DNA of 64,000 nt from AP-15 sp035538335 (GTDB taxonomy: Bacteria > Pseudomonadota > Alphaproteobacteria > ATCC43930 > CGMCC-115725). A program made the position numbers and the translations under genes. The notes beneath the pieces are model-generated. The model was not told where the DNA came from and did not search any database. It was given only the letters and a program-made list of their open reading frames with translations. Shown one piece after another: positions 42,017 to 51,336 of this stretch (the first letter of the stretch is position 1; every line of letters starts with the position of its first letter). The stretch spans positions 62,001-126,000 of the forward strand of contig DATLKN010000022.1 of the NCBI GenBank assembly GCA_035538335.1, given 5' to 3'.

Positions 42017-43417
42017 CTAGAGCGGCGGCCGGCGCTGCGGCTGCGTCGTCTCGAAGGCTCGCGCGGCGCGCAATACCCGATCGTCGGCATAGAGCGGGCC
42101 GACGATCTGCAGCCCGATCGGCAAGCCGGAGGCAGTCAAGCCGCACGGAATGCTGGCCGCCGGCTGGCGCGTCATGTTGAAGGGATAGCTGAAGGGCGAC
42201 CAGTCGATCCAGTGCCGCTCCTTTGCCGGATCGTTCAGATCCTGCCCGACGGGCAGTGCCGGGATCGGCATCATCGGCGTCAGCAGCAGATCGAAACGCC
42301 GGTGGAACTGCGCCATGCTGTGGGCGAGCGCGTTGCGGACCTGATCGGCGGCGATCAGTTCGGTCGCCATGATCTTTTCGCCCGCGGCGGCGGTGGCGAG
42401 CAAGCCGGGATCGGCGAGCTTTCGCCGCTCCGGCGGGTAAGGTGCAAGGTTCCGTGCCATCGCTGCCGCCCAGATCGTGAAGAGCGCGTCGCGCGGCGAG
42501 GGGAAGATGCTGCCGACTTCCTCGACCGCGGCGCCAAGGGCGGCGAACTGCTGCGCCGCCGCCGCGACCGCCCGCGCGACCTCCGGCGTCACCTCGGCAT
42601 AGCCGAGAGACGGGCTGTAGGCGACCCTCCAGCCCTTGACGCCCTCCTCCAGCCCGTCGCGCCAATTGCGCGGGTCGGGCGGCAGCGCATACGGATCGCG
42701 GTCGTCGGGCATCGCAATGACGCTCAGCATCAAGGCGGCATCCTCGACCGTGCGCGTGATCGGCCCGGTATGCGACAAGAGTGTCGTCGTCGACAACGGG
42801 TAGGCCGGAACGCGGCCGAAAGTCGGCTTGAAGCCGAAGACGCCGGTGAAGGAGGCCGGGATGCGGATCGAACCGGCGCCGTCGCTCCCCTGGTGAAGGG
42901 GTCCGATGCCGGCGGCGCAGGCGGCGGCGGCGCCGGCGCTCGAACCGCCCGGAGTGCGGCCCGTATCCCAGGGATTGCGGGTGATGCCGGTCAGCGGGCT
43001 GTCGCCGATCGCCTTCCAGCCGAATTCCGGGGTGGTGGTCTTGCCGAGGATGACCGCGCCGGCCTCGCGCAGGCGCGCCGTCGCCGGCGCATCCTCCGAC
43101 CAATCCTGCTGGCGGGCGACGAGCAGCGAGCCGCGCAGGGTCGGAAAGCCGCGCATCAACGCCAGATCCTTGATCGTCGCCGGCACGCCGTCGATGAGCC
43201 CCGCCGGGGTGCCGGCACGCCAACGCTCCTCCGAGGCACGCGCCGCCGCGAGTGCGCCGTCGCGGTCGACGATCGAAAAGGCGTTGAGCCTATCCTGCAA
43301 AGCATCGAGCCGGTCGAGCAGGAACCGCGTCACCTCGACCGGCGACAGAGCCTTCTTGCGGTAGAGATCGAGCAGCGTCGTCGCCGAGGCGTAGGCGATG
43401 TCGGTGTCGCTGGCCAT
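42017..43417 (-). CDS. Amidase (amidase-signature family)
   Basis: A 466-residue amidase-signature hydrolase. The Ser-cisSer-Lys triad is visible: K83 in ATIKDLAL, S159 in GGSSAG and S183 in GAGSIRIPA. These enzymes hydrolyse simple or aryl amides, and the substrate cannot be predicted. GGAG lies 10 nt before the ATG. Together with the DUF364 gene it forms a two-gene minus-strand unit. Confidence 0.92.
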   Translation of the reverse strand: MASDTDIAYASATTLLDLYRKKALSPVEVTRFLLDRLDALQDRLNAFSIVDRDGALAAARASEERWRAGTPAGLIDGVPATIKDLALMRGFPTLRGSLLVARQQDWSEDAPATARLREAGAVILGKTTTPEFGWKAIGDSPLTGITRNPWDTGRTPGGSSAGAAAACAAGIGPLHQGSDGAGSIRIPASFTGVFGFKPTFGRVPAYPLSTTTLLSHTGPITRTVEDAALMLSVIAMPDDRDPYALPPDPRNWRDGLEEGVKGWRVAYSPSLGYAEVTPEVARAVAAAAQQFAALGAAVEEVGSIFPSPRDALFTIWAAAMARNLAPYPPERRKLADPGLLATAAAGEKIMATELIAADQVRNALAHSMAQFHRRFDLLLTPMMPIPALPVGQDLNDPAKERHWIDWSPFSYPFNMTRQPAASIPCGLTASGLPIGLQIVGPLYADDRVLRAARAFETTQPQRRPPL

Positions 43418-43514
43418 TCTTTGCTACTCCGAGCCCGATGCCGCTCTCGTTATCCGTCTATCGCCCGGATCTGGCAACGCCGCACCGCGGGCCCAAGCCG
43501 GCAGCCGATTTTGT

Positions 43515-45080
43515 TCAGCCGAGCCGATCGAGAAAGTAGGTCTCCATCAGCCCCTTGCCCTTGACCTCGATGGCGCCGCGCGGCTCGAAGCGGAAACGCC
43601 CGCCGAGCGCCGTGCGAGTGGCGGCGGAGACATGGACGCGGCCCGCGATCCCATAGCTCTCCATCCGCTTCGCGGTGTTCACCGTGTCGCCCCACACGTC
43701 GTAAACGAATTTGCGCGTGCCGATGACGCCGGCGACAAGCGCCCCCGAATGAACCCCGACGCGCAATTCGAGCGAAAGGCCTTCGTCCCGCCCGACGGCC
43801 GGCACGATGTCGAGCATCGCGAGGGCCATTTCCGCGACCGCCTCGGCATGATCGCGGCGCGCTTCCGGCAGCCCGCCGGCGACCATATAGCCGTCGCCGA
43901 GCGTCTTGATCTTTTCGAGCCCGTGCCGTTCGGCAAGTTCATCGAACCGGCCGAAGATCGTGTCCAAGAGATTTACCGTCTTTTCCGGTGTCAGCCTCGC
44001 CGCGAGCGAGGTGAAATCGACGAGATCGGAAAAGAGGATCGTTGCCTCCTCGATGCGATCGGCGATGACGGTCTCGCCACGCCGCATGCGATCGACGATC
44101 GACCGCGGCAGGATGTTCAGAAGCAGCGCCTCGGAACGTTCCTTTTCGGCGCGCAATTCCGCGAGGATCGCCTGTTCGCGGTCACGCAGCCGCTTCTTTT
44201 CGAGCGAGGCGTCGATCCGCGCGCGCAACAGCACGGGATCGAACGGCTTTGCGAGGTAGTCCTCCGCCCCGGCCTCGATACACCTGACCGCGCTATCGAT
44301 CTCGTCGAGGGCGGAAATCATGATGATCGGAATGTGCCGGGTTTCCTCGCTCGCTTTCAGACGGGACAGGACCTCGAAACCGCTCATCTCCGGCATCATC
44401 AGATCGAGCAGGACGAGATCGAACCGATGCTGAGCCAAAAGCGCCAAGGCAACGGCGCCGCTTTCGGCCGTCATCACGCCGTGCCCTTGGCGCTGCAGCC
44501 GGCGCGACAGCAGGTCGCGGTTCGCCGCATTGTCGTCGACGACCAGGACGAGGCTCGGCGACGCGCCCGCATTCGCGCCGCCGCCGCCAGCGAGCGGCTT
44601 CACCGCGAGCAGCGTGCTCATGACGGCCTCGATCGGGTGTGCGCGCGCCTGACGAGGCGTCCCCGTGGGCATGAGATCGTCGATCTCGTCGATCAGCCGT
44701 CCGGCAAGCTCCACCACCTTCGTCAGGTCGGCGGCAAGAAGAGCGCGATCGCCCTCGCCCGCCTCTTCGAGAAGAAGCTCGCCATAGCCTTTGATCGCGT
44801 TGAGCGGGGTGCGCAGATCATGCCGCAGCCGGCTTCGGTCGACCGCCTCTCCGCTGCGGCCCGAAGCATTGGCAGCGCGCTCGAGCAACAACGCCAGCTC
44901 CGTTCCGGCATGGCGCATCCGTTCCAGATCGGGAACGAGATCTTCCGCCTCGATGCGCCGGGCATCCTCGATCAATATATCGACGAAGCCGACGATCGCA
45001 CCGACCGAGGCGCCGAACTCCTCGCGCAGATAGGCGCTGCGCGCCTGCTCAAGGCGGTCGGAGGCGGGCTCGTCCGACAC
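43515..45080 (-). CDS. HisKA-like / receiver / class III adenylyl cyclase protein
   Basis: A 521-residue soluble signalling protein. Residues about 80-140 resemble a HisKA dimerisation helix with H87 (LRHDLRTPLNAIKGY) but there is no ATPase domain after it. A receiver follows (about 176-295; VVDDN, D226, K278). After a coiled-coil linker (296-325) comes a class III cyclase (about 340-515) with metal-binding D352 and D396, substrate-determining K392 and D461, and transition-state N468 and R472. This set predicts an active ATP-specific cyclase. It is the last gene of a kinase-receiver-cyclase operon, 12 nt after the lone receiver gene. Confidence 0.88.
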   Translation of the reverse strand: MSDEPASDRLEQARSAYLREEFGASVGAIVGFVDILIEDARRIEAEDLVPDLERMRHAGTELALLLERAANASGRSGEAVDRSRLRHDLRTPLNAIKGYGELLLEEAGEGDRALLAADLTKVVELAGRLIDEIDDLMPTGTPRQARAHPIEAVMSTLLAVKPLAGGGGANAGASPSLVLVVDDNAANRDLLSRRLQRQGHGVMTAESGAVALALLAQHRFDLVLLDLMMPEMSGFEVLSRLKASEETRHIPIIMISALDEIDSAVRCIEAGAEDYLAKPFDPVLLRARIDASLEKKRLRDREQAILAELRAEKERSEALLLNILPRSIVDRMRRGETVIADRIEEATILFSDLVDFTSLAARLTPEKTVNLLDTIFGRFDELAERHGLEKIKTLGDGYMVAGGLPEARRDHAEAVAEMALAMLDIVPAVGRDEGLSLELRVGVHSGALVAGVIGTRKFVYDVWGDTVNTAKRMESYGIAGRVHVSAATRTALGGRFRFEPRGAIEVKGKGLMETYFLDRLG

Positions 45081-45092
45081 GCGGCCGACCGC

Positions 45093-45473
45093 TCAGGGCG
45101 CCTGCGCGGCACGGCCGAGCAGGGCTTCGATTTTTTCGAGAAGCCTCGGCAGCTCGACCGGTTTCGTGTCGTAATCGTCGCAACCCGCGGCAAGCGCCTT
45201 GTCCCGGTCGCCTGCCATTGCGTGCGCGGTCAGCCCGATTACCGGTATCGCGCCGGTGCGCGCCTCGGCCTTGATGCGACGGGTCGCCTCCCAGCCGTCC
45301 ATCACGGGCAGGCTCATATCCATCAGGATGAGGTCGGGGCTTTCCGCCGATGCGGCCGCCACCCCGGCTTCGCCATCGACTGCGACGGCGACTTCATATC
45401 CGCGCCGCGCCAGGCGTCGCGACAGCATGTCCCGGTTCATCTCGTTGTCCTCGACGATCAGGATCTTCGCCAT
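45093..45473 (-). CDS. Single-domain response regulator
   Basis: A 126-residue CheY-like receiver with no output domain. Acidic pair ED at 8-9, phosphoacceptor D52 in LILMDMSLPVMDG, Thr in GLTAHAM and K104-region TKPVEL. It lies between the hybrid kinase and the cyclase protein, 12 nt from each, and probably shuttles or drains phosphate in that relay. Confidence 0.92.
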   Translation of the reverse strand: MAKILIVEDNEMNRDMLSRRLARRGYEVAVAVDGEAGVAAASAESPDLILMDMSLPVMDGWEATRRIKAEARTGAIPVIGLTAHAMAGDRDKALAAGCDDYDTKPVELPRLLEKIEALLGRAAQAP

Positions 45474-45485
45474 TTCTGCTACCCT

Positions 45486-47831
45486 TTACTCGGCCGCCGC
45501 GCCGGCCGCCGTCTTGGCCGGCCGCAGCAGGTTTCGGCGGATCGCGCCGAGCAGATCGTCGGCGCCTTTCGCCAGCACCTCCCGGGCCCGCCCGGACAAG
45601 AGCTCGCGTTCGGCGGGCCCGAGTTCCATCGCGGTCAGGATCACGACCGGGATAACGCGCCAGCGCGCTTCCTTGCTCATGGCGTCGAGAAAGGAGAAGC
45701 CGTCCATTCCCGGCATCATCAGATCGAGCAGGATCATCGCGGGCTGCGGGTTGTGGGCGAGCCAGGCGAGCGCCTGCGATCCGTCGGCGGCCTCGGCGAC
45801 CCGGCAATCGAGCTTTTCGAGATGGCGGCGCGCCAGTACCCGGCTTTCCGGATCGTCGTCTACCACGAGCACTGTCCCGCCGCTGCCCCCGAGATTGCGC
45901 CAGATGACGTCGGCGAGGGCCGCCCGATCGACCGGCTTCGTCAGAAAGCCGGCAGCGCCAAGCGAAAGGGCGATGCCGCGCTCGGCCAGGACGGTGACGA
46001 TGACAACCGGTATGTTCGCGAGATCAGGGTCGGATTTGAGCCTGGTCAACACGGCCCAGCCATCGATGCGCGGCATCAGCACGTCGAGCGTGATGATGTC
46101 GGGCCGATGCTCGCGCGCCAAGTCGAGCGCGGTTTCGCCGTCAGCCGCCTCGGCTACCCTGTACCCCTCCTTGCGCAGGGCCTGGCCGAGCAGGTCGCGC
46201 GCGTGGGGGTCGTCGTCGACGATCATGACAAGGGGAGCATCCGCGGCGGGCGTCCCGGCCTGCTGCCTCTCCGGGGCGGGTTCGGCGGGCGGCGCCTCGA
46301 CGGCAGAGGGCTGCTCCAGCGGCAATACGATCGTGAAGGTCGAGCCTTCCCCGGGCGTGCTCTCGACGGTGATGCGGCCGCCGAGCATCTCGCAGAACCG
46401 CTTGGTGATCGCCAGGCCGAGCCCGGTGCCGCCATAGCGGCGCGTCGTCGAGGGATCGGCCTGGCTGAAGGCCTGGAACAGGCGGCTAAGCTGCTCCTCG
46501 GTCATGCCGATGCCGCTGTCGCGCACGATGAAGGAGATTTCGCGGTCGGCCGCCGCGACGATCACCGACAGCCGGCCGGCCTCGGTGAATTTGCTGGCAT
46601 TGCTCAACAGGTTGAGCAGGCTCTGCTTCAATTTCGTGCGGTCGGTGCGCAGCGGCGGCAGCCCCGGCGGACAATCGATCTCGAGCCGATTCCGGTTGAC
46701 CGCAGCGAGCGGCTCGACGATCGAGCGCACCTCGTTGACGAGCGTCGGAAGATCGACCTCTTCGAGATAGATCTCCATGCGGCCCGCCTCGATCTTCGAC
46801 AGGTCGAGGATGTCGTTGATGAGGCTCAACAAGTGGCGCCCGGCGTGGGTGATCTTTTCGAGGTCCGGCAGAAACGCCTCCTGCCCCTCGTCCTGCGCCG
46901 TCTCGTAGAGGATCTCGCTGTAGCCGATGATCGCGTTCAAGGGCGTGCGCAGCTCGTGGCTCATATTCGCGAGAAACGCCGATTTATGCTCGCTGACGGC
47001 GACGAGGTCGCGGTACAGGCGGGCGAGCTCCGCTGATGTGCGGTTGACGTTGGCGGCGAGCGCTCCGAGCTCGTCGCGGTTTTCGATCTCGACGCTCTGC
47101 GTGAAGTCGCCGGCCGCGATCTGCCGCAAGCTCGCCTCGATCTTCCGGATCGGGCCGATGATGGACCACGATATCGTGCGGCCGAGCAGCAGCGCGAGCG
47201 CGATCGCCGCGAGCGCGAAGCCGATGAAGATCCGACGCGAGGCGTGAAACGCCCGCTCGCTCGCGGCGATCCCGGCGGCGCCCTCCTCGCTCGCCTTCGC
47301 GACGAGTTCGCCGGTCAGCCGCCGCAGCTCGCTCGCCAAGGGCTGCACCTGTTCGATCTGTAGCGCCCAGGCCTGGTCGACATTGCTGGCGCGCGTCAGA
47401 TCGACAACTTTCTTTTCGATCTCGACAAAGCGGTCGTACTCCGTCTCGAATTGCCCGACGAGACCGCCCGCCCCCATGTTCCCGGCGCGCAACTGCTCGA
47501 CTTCCCGGTGCAATCCGCCGAGCTGCTGCATCGCGTTGTCGAGCGTCTTCTGATCGGCGACGAGAAGCGCCGAGGAGATGCGGTAGAGCTCCGTCGTCGT
47601 GTCGATCTGCAATTGCCGGTAGGCGGCGATCTTGCGGTCTGCGGCGATCAGCTCCTCGGTGCGCTTGTTGGTCTGCCCGAGGACATGGAGACCCACGACC
47701 CCGACCATCAGCAGCAGCGCGACGATCGCAAAAAACGCCGCGAGCAGCTTCGCTTGGAGCCGTACCGGCAAGCGTGCGACCGGCCCGACCAGCGGATCGG
47801 CGAGCCGCATCGCGCGCAGCTTCTCGTTCAT
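45486..47831 (-). CDS. Hybrid histidine kinase with two receiver domains
   Basis: A 781-residue membrane kinase. Layout: membrane helix about 28-50, a helical periplasmic domain about 51-200 (four-helix-bundle-like), second helix about 201-218, HAMP about 219-270, HisKA with H292 (MSHELRTPLNAIIGY), HATPase with NLLSNASKFT, DSGIGM and GGTGLGLAI, then two receivers with D583 (TLDVLMPRIDG) and D703 (LLDLMMPGMDG). The ATG at 47831 was chosen because the conserved N-terminus begins there; an in-frame ATG at 47867 is possible. It leads the operon with the lone receiver and the cyclase. The sensed signal is unknown. Confidence 0.92.
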   Translation of the reverse strand: MNEKLRAMRLADPLVGPVARLPVRLQAKLLAAFFAIVALLLMVGVVGLHVLGQTNKRTEELIAADRKIAAYRQLQIDTTTELYRISSALLVADQKTLDNAMQQLGGLHREVEQLRAGNMGAGGLVGQFETEYDRFVEIEKKVVDLTRASNVDQAWALQIEQVQPLASELRRLTGELVAKASEEGAAGIAASERAFHASRRIFIGFALAAIALALLLGRTISWSIIGPIRKIEASLRQIAAGDFTQSVEIENRDELGALAANVNRTSAELARLYRDLVAVSEHKSAFLANMSHELRTPLNAIIGYSEILYETAQDEGQEAFLPDLEKITHAGRHLLSLINDILDLSKIEAGRMEIYLEEVDLPTLVNEVRSIVEPLAAVNRNRLEIDCPPGLPPLRTDRTKLKQSLLNLLSNASKFTEAGRLSVIVAAADREISFIVRDSGIGMTEEQLSRLFQAFSQADPSTTRRYGGTGLGLAITKRFCEMLGGRITVESTPGEGSTFTIVLPLEQPSAVEAPPAEPAPERQQAGTPAADAPLVMIVDDDPHARDLLGQALRKEGYRVAEAADGETALDLAREHRPDIITLDVLMPRIDGWAVLTRLKSDPDLANIPVVIVTVLAERGIALSLGAAGFLTKPVDRAALADVIWRNLGGSGGTVLVVDDDPESRVLARRHLEKLDCRVAEAADGSQALAWLAHNPQPAMILLDLMMPGMDGFSFLDAMSKEARWRVIPVVILTAMELGPAERELLSGRAREVLAKGADDLLGAIRRNLLRPAKTAAGAAAE

Positions 47832-47889
47832 TGCAGGAAAATATCCCGCGGCGCGGCGAAAATCCATCGACGCGCCGCGCGGCCGCCGG

Positions 47890-49341
47890 CTAGCCCGCGA
47901 GCTTGCGCATTTCCTGCCGGCGCAGCGCGCGGCCGGGGCGTTCGCCCGTCGGCTGCTCGCCGCTCCATACGGGCCGGCCGTTGACGAAAACATGCTCGAT
48001 GCCGGCGGCCGGCAAGGTCGGCGTCTCGAAAGTGGCGCGGTCGGCGACCGTCGCGGCATCGAATACCGTAATATCGGCTGCCGCCCCCTCGGCGATCAAC
48101 CCGCGGCCCGACAACCCGAATCGGCGGGCCGGAAGCGAGGTCATCCGGCGCACCGCCTCTTCGAGCGGGAAGAGCCCCACCTCGCGGCTGTAATGGCCGA
48201 TGACGCGTGCGAAGGCGCCCCACAGCCGCGGATGCGGATGAATGTCGTGCGGCAGCCCGTCCGAGCCGATCATGGTATGCGGGAAAGCGAGCACCCGCCG
48301 GACATCCGCCTCGTCCATCATCCAATAAATGGCGCCCGCCGGCTGCAGCCGCCGCGCCGCTTCCTCGACGCCGACACCCCATTCGGCGGCGATCGCCGAA
48401 AGATCGCGGCCGGCGGCCTCGGGGACGCTCTTCGACCAGGTCACGAGGACTTTGGTCGCCGGCGCCAAGCGGTCGGGCCGCAGCACCGTGGAGGAGGCGA
48501 TATAGGGATAGGCGTCGAGCCCGACCTCCTGCCGCGCCATCGCTGCGGCGATCAGCGGCAGCGTCTCGGCGGTGCGGCCGAAATTGTTCCGGCCGGTGAC
48601 CTTGTGGTGCGAAATGACGACCGGCATGTGGCCGGCGCGCCCGGCGGCAAAGCTCTCTTCGAGGCTGTCGGCGACGCCTTCCCCCTCGTCGCGCATGTGC
48701 GTCGCATAGATTGCTCCGGCGGGACCCAACAGCGTGGCGAGCGCCTCGATTTCCTCGCGCGGCGCGCCCGACGCCGGGGCGTAATAGAGCCCGCTCGACA
48801 AGCCGATCGCGCCGGCATCGAGGGCCTCGCGAAGCCGCGTCCGCATCACTTCGATCTCAGCCTTGTCGGCCGGCCGGTCGAGCGACGCCATGGCGCCGAC
48901 CCGCAATGTCGAATGGCCGACGAGGCAGGCAGCGTTGACGGCGGGTGGCGCGGCATCGAGCGCGGCGAGGTAATCGGAAAAGCGCGGGTAGCGGAAATCC
49001 GCGGCCTCGCCGATCAGGTCGAGCGGCGGCGGCGGGGCGCGGTCGGGAATGAGCGGCGCGAGGCTTATGCCGCAATTGCCGGTGACGACGGTCGTCACCC
49101 CCTGGCTCGCCTTCATCGCCATCTCGGGGGTCGCGAAGAGTGCCCGGTCGTCATGTGTGTGCACGTCGATAAAACCGGGGGAGACGACCTTGCCAGAGCA
49201 ATCGATCTCGCGCATGCCGGCGGCGGGCGCTGGCTTCCCGACCGCGGCGACGCGGTCGCCCGCGATCGTCACATCGGCGCGAAAGCGCGGCGCGCCGGTG
49301 CCGTCGATGACCTCGCCGCCGCGCAGGATAAAACCGGTCAT
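47890..49341 (-). CDS. N-acyl-D-amino-acid deacylase family hydrolase
   Basis: A 483-residue amidohydrolase of the D-aminoacylase/NagA-like group. FILRGGEVIDGTGAPRF starts the beta-sandwich, GFIDVHTHDD gives the HxH pair, VVTGNCGISLAP contains the metal-bridging Cys, and YATHMRDEGEG and FPHTMIGSDGLP supply later ligands. D-aminoacylases free D-amino acids from N-acyl forms. The ATG overlaps the stop of the IlvD/Edd dehydratase gene (ATGA), so the two are translationally coupled. Confidence 0.88.
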   Translation of the reverse strand: MTGFILRGGEVIDGTGAPRFRADVTIAGDRVAAVGKPAPAAGMREIDCSGKVVSPGFIDVHTHDDRALFATPEMAMKASQGVTTVVTGNCGISLAPLIPDRAPPPPLDLIGEAADFRYPRFSDYLAALDAAPPAVNAACLVGHSTLRVGAMASLDRPADKAEIEVMRTRLREALDAGAIGLSSGLYYAPASGAPREEIEALATLLGPAGAIYATHMRDEGEGVADSLEESFAAGRAGHMPVVISHHKVTGRNNFGRTAETLPLIAAAMARQEVGLDAYPYIASSTVLRPDRLAPATKVLVTWSKSVPEAAGRDLSAIAAEWGVGVEEAARRLQPAGAIYWMMDEADVRRVLAFPHTMIGSDGLPHDIHPHPRLWGAFARVIGHYSREVGLFPLEEAVRRMTSLPARRFGLSGRGLIAEGAAADITVFDAATVADRATFETPTLPAAGIEHVFVNGRPVWSGEQPTGERPGRALRRQEMRKLAG

Positions 49342-51041
49342 CGCGCCTCTCCAAGCGGGTTCTTACGCAGGAAATCGAAGTCGCAGCCCCGGTCGGCCTG
49401 CAGGATCTGCTGCCGGTAGAGCCGGGCATAGCCGCGCTCGGGGATCGGCGGCGAGACGATCGTGCGGCGCGCCAGCTCCTCCGGCGCGACGAGGAGATCG
49501 AGGCGGCGCTCTTTGACCGAGAGGTGGATGCGGTCGCCGTTCTCGACCTTGGCGAGCGGGCCGCCCGAGGCCGCATCCGGCGTCACGTGCAGCACGATCG
49601 AGCCGTAGGCGGTGCCGCTCATCCGCGCGTCCGAGATCCGCACCATGTCCTTGACGCCGGCGCGCGCGAGCTTTTGCGGGATCGGCAGATAGCCGGCCTC
49701 CGGCATGCCGGAGGGGCTCGCGGGTCCGGCATTCTGGAGGACGAGAAAGTCCTCGGGCGTGACGTCGAGGCCGGGATCGTCGATGCGCGCCGACAGATCC
49801 TCGAGCGAAGAAAAGACGACCGCCCGGCCTTCCTTCTCGAAGAGCTGCGGATCGGCGGCGGAGCGCTTGAAGATCGCGCCCTTGGGAGCAAGCGAGCCGA
49901 ACAGCGCGACGAGGCCGCCATTCTGCTGCAGCGGCTCGGCAAGCGGACGGATGACCGAGCGGTCTACCGGCCCCGCCGGCGCGGCGAGGCGCTCGGCGAG
50001 GCTCTCGCCGCTGACGGTAACGCAATCGAGATTGAGCAACGGCTTCAGCTCGCGCATGACGGCGCCGATGCCGCCCGCGGCGAAGAGATCCTCCATATAG
50101 TGCGGACCGGTCGGTTTCAAATCGACGATGACCGGGGTCGATTCGCTGACCTCGTTGAGCCGGTGCAAATCGAGCTCGATGCCGGCCCGGCCGGCGATCG
50201 CGGTCAGGTGAATGACCGCATTGGTCGAGCCGCCGATCGCCATCAAGACGCGCAGCGCATTCTCGACCGCGGCGGGCGTGACGATGCGCTCGGGTGTCAG
50301 GCCGCTTTTCGCGAGCGCCATCGCGGCGCGGCCGGTCGCCTCGGCGGCGCGCAACCGGTCGGCATGCACGGCCGGGATGGCCGCGGTGCCCGGCAGGATC
50401 ATGCCGAGCGCCTCGGCGAGCGAGGCCATCGTGCTCGCCGTTCCCATCACCGCGCAGGTCCCGGCCGTCGTCGCGAGATTGCCCTCGATATCGTCAATGT
50501 CGGCGGCGGCGATCTCGCCGGCGCGGTATTTGGCCCAAAAGCGGCGGCAATCGGTGCAGGCGCCGAGCCGCTCGCCGCGCCAGCGCGCCGTCAGCATCGG
50601 CCCGGCAACGAGCCCGATCGCCGGCCGGCCGGCCGATAGCGCCCCCATCAGCTGCGCCGGCACCGTCTTGTCGCAACCGCCCGCGAGGACGACCGCATCC
50701 ATCGGCTGGGCGCGGATCATCTCTTCGGTGTCGATCGCCATCAGGTTGCGAAACATCAGGCTCGTCGGGTTCAGAAAAACTTCGCCCAAGGAGATCGTCG
50801 GGAATGCAACGGGCAGCCCGCCCGCCGCCAGGACGCCGCGCTTGACCGCCTCGATCAGCTCGGGAAAGTGCCGGTGACAGTTGTTGAATCCTGAAGAACT
50901 GTCGGCGATGCCGATGATCGGGCGTGCCAAAATGTCGCTCGAATAGCCCATCGAGCGGGCGAACGAGCGGCGCAGATACAGTGCGAAATCGGGATCGCCG
51001 TAATTCGTCAGACCGCGCGCGATGCCGACCGGATCGGTCAT
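49338..51041 (-). CDS. IlvD/Edd family dehydratase (sugar-acid type)
   Basis: A 567-residue iron-sulfur dehydratase. Candidate cluster cysteines are in GFNNCHRHF, AGGCDKTVPAQ and AGTCAVMGTA. IGGSTNAVIHLTAIAGRAG and DARMSGTAYG are standard for the family. Length and sequence fit sugar-acid (arabonate/xylonate-like) dehydratases better than the branched-chain IlvD, but the substrate is inferred. GGAGGAAG precedes the ATG at 51041. It heads a two-gene operon with the N-acyl-D-amino-acid deacylase. Confidence 0.86.
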   Translation of the reverse strand: MTDPVGIARGLTNYGDPDFALYLRRSFARSMGYSSDILARPIIGIADSSSGFNNCHRHFPELIEAVKRGVLAAGGLPVAFPTISLGEVFLNPTSLMFRNLMAIDTEEMIRAQPMDAVVLAGGCDKTVPAQLMGALSAGRPAIGLVAGPMLTARWRGERLGACTDCRRFWAKYRAGEIAAADIDDIEGNLATTAGTCAVMGTASTMASLAEALGMILPGTAAIPAVHADRLRAAEATGRAAMALAKSGLTPERIVTPAAVENALRVLMAIGGSTNAVIHLTAIAGRAGIELDLHRLNEVSESTPVIVDLKPTGPHYMEDLFAAGGIGAVMRELKPLLNLDCVTVSGESLAERLAAPAGPVDRSVIRPLAEPLQQNGGLVALFGSLAPKGAIFKRSAADPQLFEKEGRAVVFSSLEDLSARIDDPGLDVTPEDFLVLQNAGPASPSGMPEAGYLPIPQKLARAGVKDMVRISDARMSGTAYGSIVLHVTPDAASGGPLAKVENGDRIHLSVKERRLDLLVAPEELARRTIVSPPIPERGYARLYRQQILQADRGCDFDFLRKNPLGEAR

Positions 51042-51336
51042 GGCTTCCTCCGAAAGGTGACGCGGCCGAGCTTGCCGCGCGAGCCCGATCCGGGGCAAGC
51101 CCCGCGGTCACCCGGCCCTTGTCATCGTGCCGGCGAAACACCACTTCGACATTCACGGAAAACGCGAACGACCGATGGCGGTGTTCGTCGCGGCGGTCAG
51201 GGTCGATGCCTCTCAAGCCTTCTGCCAGCAAACTCGGGCGGTTGGAATTCATTTGTCTTGAGCGCGTTAACGGAGATGGGACCCTGTCACCGGCCACGAT
51301 AGACAAGCCGGAGGCGAACAATCATGGGTGAACTCA
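51042..51336. other. Divergent intergenic region dehydratase / XRE regulator
   Basis: A 295-nt region between divergent genes, expected to hold both promoters. A CGGGGC-AA-GCCCCG hairpin lies at about 51092-51105. A six-codon frame (MGELNG) begins at 51324 behind a well spaced GGAGG and overlaps the regulator's start. Confidence 0.4.

Noticed and set aside
42003..43223. N-terminal extension of the DUF364 frame across the amidase gene
   Set aside because: It is an alternative frame of the amidase gene. The DUF4213/DUF364 similarity starts at the ATG near 42002.
43398..47036. A 1212-codon plus-strand open frame
   Set aside because: It is antisense to three well-supported signalling genes and is full of Arg, Gln and His, the usual reverse-strand reading of GC-rich coding DNA.
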